Source: Planctomycetota bacterium (lineage in GTDB: Bacteria; Planctomycetota; UBA1135). From it: a stretch of 64,000 bases of DNA. Positions 60,787-64,000 of the stretch are shown piece after piece (position 1 is the stretch's first letter; the number at the start of each line of letters is the position of its first letter). The stretch is from contig QQUA01000009.1 of assembly GCA_008501825.1 (NCBI GenBank), forward strand, positions 62,001 through 126,000. The letters run 5' to 3'. Below the pieces are notes generated by a model. It worked only from the letters and a program-made list of their open reading frames with translations. It was not told where the DNA came from and did not search any database. The translations under genes were made by a program, and so were the position numbers.

Positions 60787-63700
60787 TCAGTTGCCTGTCC
60801 CGCCCTTAGCCGAGGGCTCGAACATCGAAATTTCATCCACGAAGAACCAAGCCTTTTGACCGGCTCCAATATGCCAATCGGGGCAGGTTTTGATGCCCTC
60901 AACCTGGAGTTTCACCCAGCGAGCGGTTTGGCCACCCAACGATGGTTTCCAGGTCTGCTGCATGGGGATGCGATCCGAGATCATGGGTACCCAGACGGCG
61001 GCGGATTGCCAGGAATCACCGTCCTCGGAAAGCCAAAGTTCCACTCGCTTCGGCAGCCAAATCCAAGATTTGGGATCTTGCAAGAAGGCAACTTGAACCT
61101 GATCCAAAAGTCTTTCCCGACCGAGATTCAACGTGATGGTCGAGTCCTCCCCTTCCCAACCGATCCAGTTTTCATGGCATTGATCGCCACCGGGCATGCC
61201 ATCCACCAATCGTTTCGGATCTCCGGCGGCGTATTTAGGACTTGGGCTCGGTTGGGCTTGAATTTCCGTTCCAAGAGTGCAGCTTTGCAACCGATTCAAG
61301 TCGAAAAGCTCTTGCCATCCTTGCCGATATTCGGCCACGCTCAAATCCATTTCCCGAAGTCTCCGAATGCCGACAGCTTCCAATCCTTGCAGGAACTGGT
61401 CCAGTAAGTCGCGGATTTCGGAACGGACCTGCCATGGCTGCGTAGAGTCGCCATGCGCCGGTTGGTAAATCCCTCCCGCTTTCAGCCCCCTGCGCTTGGC
61501 AATTTCCAACTCCGCATAGAAAAGAGGGAGCCTGGCGGTTCGCACCCGGCGGGCAAGTTCCGGATCATGAGTGACCTTTCGTTCCGCCTGATCGAACCAT
61601 TGCTTAGCCTGGGTCAAAACCTCCGGCCGTAGCCAAGTGTCCATGGCCAAAGAGGGATGCCCATAAATCAACAACGGTTGCTGGGAAGCTTCCATTTCCC
61701 GATGAAGCAAATCGAGATAGGCCTGCAATTCAGAAGCTGCTGGGCCGTAGAACCCTTGCAGGAATTCTTGGATCAGCGATTCCACGTCGACTTCCGCATT
61801 CCAAGCCAACTTGGCTAGCAGATAACACCGCAATTCAGCCATCTCGGTGTGGCGGCCGTTTCCTTGTAAAAACAAGTGACGAACGCCGTGATCCACGAAC
61901 CAGCGAACGTTGGGCTGCAACACCCTCAAGTTAGGAAAAGGAGCCACCGGACTGGCGAATTGCACCTCGTAGTCCCACAGGAAAACGTCGTCGCAAATAG
62001 CGGTCCAACCGCGGAAATCTTCCGGAAAACGACTTTCCTCTTGTTCCATAATCGGCCGACTGCGATCCTCTTCGATCGTACACAACATGATGCTGACGTT
62101 TTCTCTAGGCCGGAGAAAGCGGGGAGGTTTGCGAGTGTATTGATAGGCCAAAGTGGAAATGATTCGGTCCGGAAAAGTTTCGGCCACAGCGTTCACGAAC
62201 TGCAAGGTCTCTGCCATGGCGCTTCCCTCCCGGCGCAAGAGGGCTTGAGCCTCAGGGCATTGGCAATGCTCGTAATTGTCTTCCTGGCTAACCGAAATGT
62301 AGCGCACCTCTGGATGTTGTCGGAGCATCGCCGAAATGGCCTCGATCGTCCGTCTCAACACTTCGGGATTGGTCAAACAGAGTTGCGAGGCTCGGCGCTC
62401 GCCGCCGACTAGAGCGAAATATTCAGGATATTGTTCGAAATATTTCTCCGGCGGCACCCAGTCGAACATCGAGTGCACCCAATGGGGAGCCCAAAGTCGT
62501 CCGACTTCTTCTTGAATCCGGTCCAGCTTGTGCCATTGGCGATATGCAGGATCCAACGCCGGCCCGTAGTTGACGTGACGGAACCAAACCTTGGGAATTT
62601 CCTGGCGATGAAAGTCGGCTGGAAGACTTATGTGAGTCAACTCCGGAATGGATTTCATCCCAGGAGCCCAATAGCGGCAGCCCCAATGCTCCAACAAACT
62701 ACTGACAGCATAAGAAATGCCCTGTTGGCTGCCTCCAACTAGATAAAGATCTTCCCCCACCGTTTTCAACAGGAAACCATCCTCTTGCAGGGTTTCCAAT
62801 TTCCAACCTTGCTGCTGGGCAGAATTCGAACGGCCGACGAAAATCCGCCTGGCTTCAGGACTTCGGCTTTCGAATACGATCGGCAGTTTGGCGCCGGTCA
62901 TGCTTTCAACGTGCTCTTGCAGCATACGGGCGGCCTCTGATTCGATGGCAGGCGCTGAATCGGCCAACACAATGCTGTACAAACTTTCCCCCGCCTCCAC
63001 CAAGCTAATCGGTGGACGAAGCGGCTTAGGAGGCGGAGTTTGGTGAACTTGATTTTCGGTGACGAGCACCGCCTCACGGTCTTCCACATTTCCAAATGGG
63101 GTGGCCCAGAACTGATTGCCAGTCACCGCACTTCCCGCCGGCCGGCCAAAGTCGTGACTCAAATAATTTTGCAAACTGGGAAAGCGATCTTTCCACGGAC
63201 TCTCCGCCACCGGCATGGCGACCCATCGCCGGTGCAAGGTAGAAGTTTCCGGATCGGCAATGTGGGAAGCCATCCAGCCAACTCCTCGGGCGTCAAAGTG
63301 CAAGCCGAGCTTGCAGTCGACAAATTGATTGCCGCGTATGTTTAGATCCCGGCCGCCGCCGATCAGCATGCCCCAATGGCAATTTTGAATTAGGTTTCCT
63401 TCCACCGTGATCCCGCTGGCCATGTCGTCCAAATAGATCGCGTTTTGCCAGCGCCCTTTCGCGCCCGGCAAATCGTGAATGTAATTCTGAGCGATGCGAT
63501 TGCCGTGAAAGGTCCAATCCCGGCCACAGTAGATGGCTCCGCAGTCGCCGGTTTCCAAGAGGACCTCTGAAATCTCATTCCGCTCGATACGGTGGTCATT
63601 TCCGGAAAATATGATTCCCGAGTGAGGTCCTTGCCGAATCCGATTGCCGGCTACGATTTGCCCGACTCCAGAAATGCCGATGGCCGAACGGTAAGTGCGA

Positions 63701-64000
63701 AAAACCCGCCCGAAATCTTCTATGCGGTTCCATAGGACCTTGTTGTTCGCCGCTTCCAATCGCATTCGATTTCCTCCTGAAATCGCGATCGCCCCGGCGC
63801 CAAGAGCTTGGAAATCATTGTCGATGATGACGCAGGATCGACCCTGCACTCGAACGGAATAGTTTCCAATGTGGCGGAACTGGCATTGTTCGATGCGAAG
63901 CCCCTCCACCTTTTCCGCCACCACCGCCTGGCCTCGGCTTCCTTCAAATCGCAAGCCTCGCAGCAAAACTTCATCCACATCACGAAGACGCACCAGCGGC
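60787..64000 (-). CDS. Secreted beta-helix and DUF4838 (glycosidase-like) protein, 5' end outside window
   Basis: The visible 1070 or so residues are the C-terminal part; the frame runs off the window end. Residues about 1-310 are right-handed beta-helix rungs (VRLRDVDEVLLRGLRF, RIEQCQFRHIGNYSVRV, GNRIRQGPHSGIIFSGNDH, RIAQNYIHDLPGAKG). Next is a GH67-N-like segment (SAPAIESEAARMLQEHVESMTG) and DUF4838 (GCRYWAPGMKSIPE, YISVSQEDNYEHCQCPEA, LFLQGNGRHTEMAELRCYLLAKLAWN). The end is a galactose-binding-like beta-sandwich (KRLVDGMPGGDQCHEN, RWVKLQVEGI). It probably binds and cleaves polysaccharide; the catalytic residues were not identified. Confidence 0.82.
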   Translation of the reverse strand, partial: PLVRLRDVDEVLLRGLRFEGSRGQAVVAEKVEGLRIEQCQFRHIGNYSVRVQGRSCVIIDNDFQALGAGAIAISGGNRMRLEAANNKVLWNRIEDFGRVFRTYRSAIGISGVGQIVAGNRIRQGPHSGIIFSGNDHRIERNEISEVLLETGDCGAIYCGRDWTFHGNRIAQNYIHDLPGAKGRWQNAIYLDDMASGITVEGNLIQNCHWGMLIGGGRDLNIRGNQFVDCKLGLHFDARGVGWMASHIADPETSTLHRRWVAMPVAESPWKDRFPSLQNYLSHDFGRPAGSAVTGNQFWATPFGNVEDREAVLVTENQVHQTPPPKPLRPPISLVEAGESLYSIVLADSAPAIESEAARMLQEHVESMTGAKLPIVFESRSPEARRIFVGRSNSAQQQGWKLETLQEDGFLLKTVGEDLYLVGGSQQGISYAVSSLLEHWGCRYWAPGMKSIPELTHISLPADFHRQEIPKVWFRHVNYGPALDPAYRQWHKLDRIQEEVGRLWAPHWVHSMFDWVPPEKYFEQYPEYFALVGGERRASQLCLTNPEVLRRTIEAISAMLRQHPEVRYISVSQEDNYEHCQCPEAQALLRREGSAMAETLQFVNAVAETFPDRIISTLAYQYTRKPPRFLRPRENVSIMLCTIEEDRSRPIMEQEESRFPEDFRGWTAICDDVFLWDYEVQFASPVAPFPNLRVLQPNVRWFVDHGVRHLFLQGNGRHTEMAELRCYLLAKLAWNAEVDVESLIQEFLQGFYGPAASELQAYLDLLHREMEASQQPLLIYGHPSLAMDTWLRPEVLTQAKQWFDQAERKVTHDPELARRVRTARLPLFYAELEIAKRRGLKAGGIYQPAHGDSTQPWQVRSEIRDLLDQFLQGLEAVGIRRLREMDLSVAEYRQGWQELFDLNRLQSCTLGTEIQAQPSPSPKYAAGDPKRLVDGMPGGDQCHENWIGWEGEDSTITLNLGRERLLDQVQVAFLQDPKSWIWLPKRVELWLSEDGDSWQSAAVWVPMISDRIPMQQTWKPSLGGQTARWVKLQVEGIKTCPDWHIGAGQKAWFFVDEISMFEPSAKGGTGN

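Noticed and set aside
1..64000. CRISPR array, insertion sequence or prophage
   Set aside because: No regularly spaced short repeats, transposase, integrase, phage structural gene or paired terminal inverted repeats were seen.

Overview
The window is a stretch of bacterial chromosome with a GC-rich composition, many short or overlapping gene junctions and good Shine-Dalgarno sites. The LPS-export ATPase LptB, cleavable signal peptides and a lipobox show a Gram-negative cell. Many large secreted beta-propeller proteins (FG-GAP, Asp-box and YWTD repeats), a signal peptidase I with a roughly 230-residue insert, and carbamoyltransferase/SxtJ/DUF5989 clusters are the sort of content I associate with Planctomycetota and nearby deep-branching phyla. 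That placement is inference; nothing here fixes the phylum.

Layout. 1-4.1 kb: housekeeping run of RNase PH (partial), a metallophosphoesterase, RdgB and LepA. 4.3-10.1 kb: secreted proteins of unknown function and a four-gene unit (secreted protein, PepSY protein, OmpR-type regulator, histidine kinase) read leftward behind a structured leader that occurs twice. 10.1-11.7 kb: a B12-binding radical SAM enzyme. 11.9-16.5 kb: one 1547-residue gene with nuclease-like, STAND NTPase and repeat regions, probably an Avs-like anti-phage protein, with codon usage unlike its neighbours. 16.9-19.9 kb: Asp-box propeller and a DUF4198-like protein. 19.9-28.6 kb: two carbamoyltransferases, SxtJ, two DUF5989 membrane peptides, an SGNH hydrolase, a ferritin-like protein and a methyltransferase, probably a surface-polymer or small-molecule tailoring locus. 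28.8-34.4 kb: a beta-helix gene broken by an in-frame stop, then two nearly identical tandem FG-GAP genes.

34.4-45.4 kb is the metabolic centre: a ten-gene leftward operon that joins a group 3c [NiFe]-hydrogenase (MvhDGA) and HdrA to an ETF pair, a membrane FeS oxidoreductase and a soluble HdrCB-like protein, ending with the maturation protease and a lone cyclic-nucleotide-binding domain. It would let H2 electrons exchange with flavoprotein, ferredoxin and quinone pools. 45.9-50.8 kb: more secreted proteins. 51.1-56.4 kb: signal peptidase I, LptB, a second (ordinary) ETF pair and a ROK-family kinase. 56.5-64 kb: a YWTD propeller, an FG-GAP/M43 metalloprotease and a beta-helix/DUF4838 protein cut by the window end.

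I saw no rRNA, tRNA, CRISPR array, transposase or integrase. Start codons were re-chosen for many genes on ribosome binding sites, signal peptides and family alignment.
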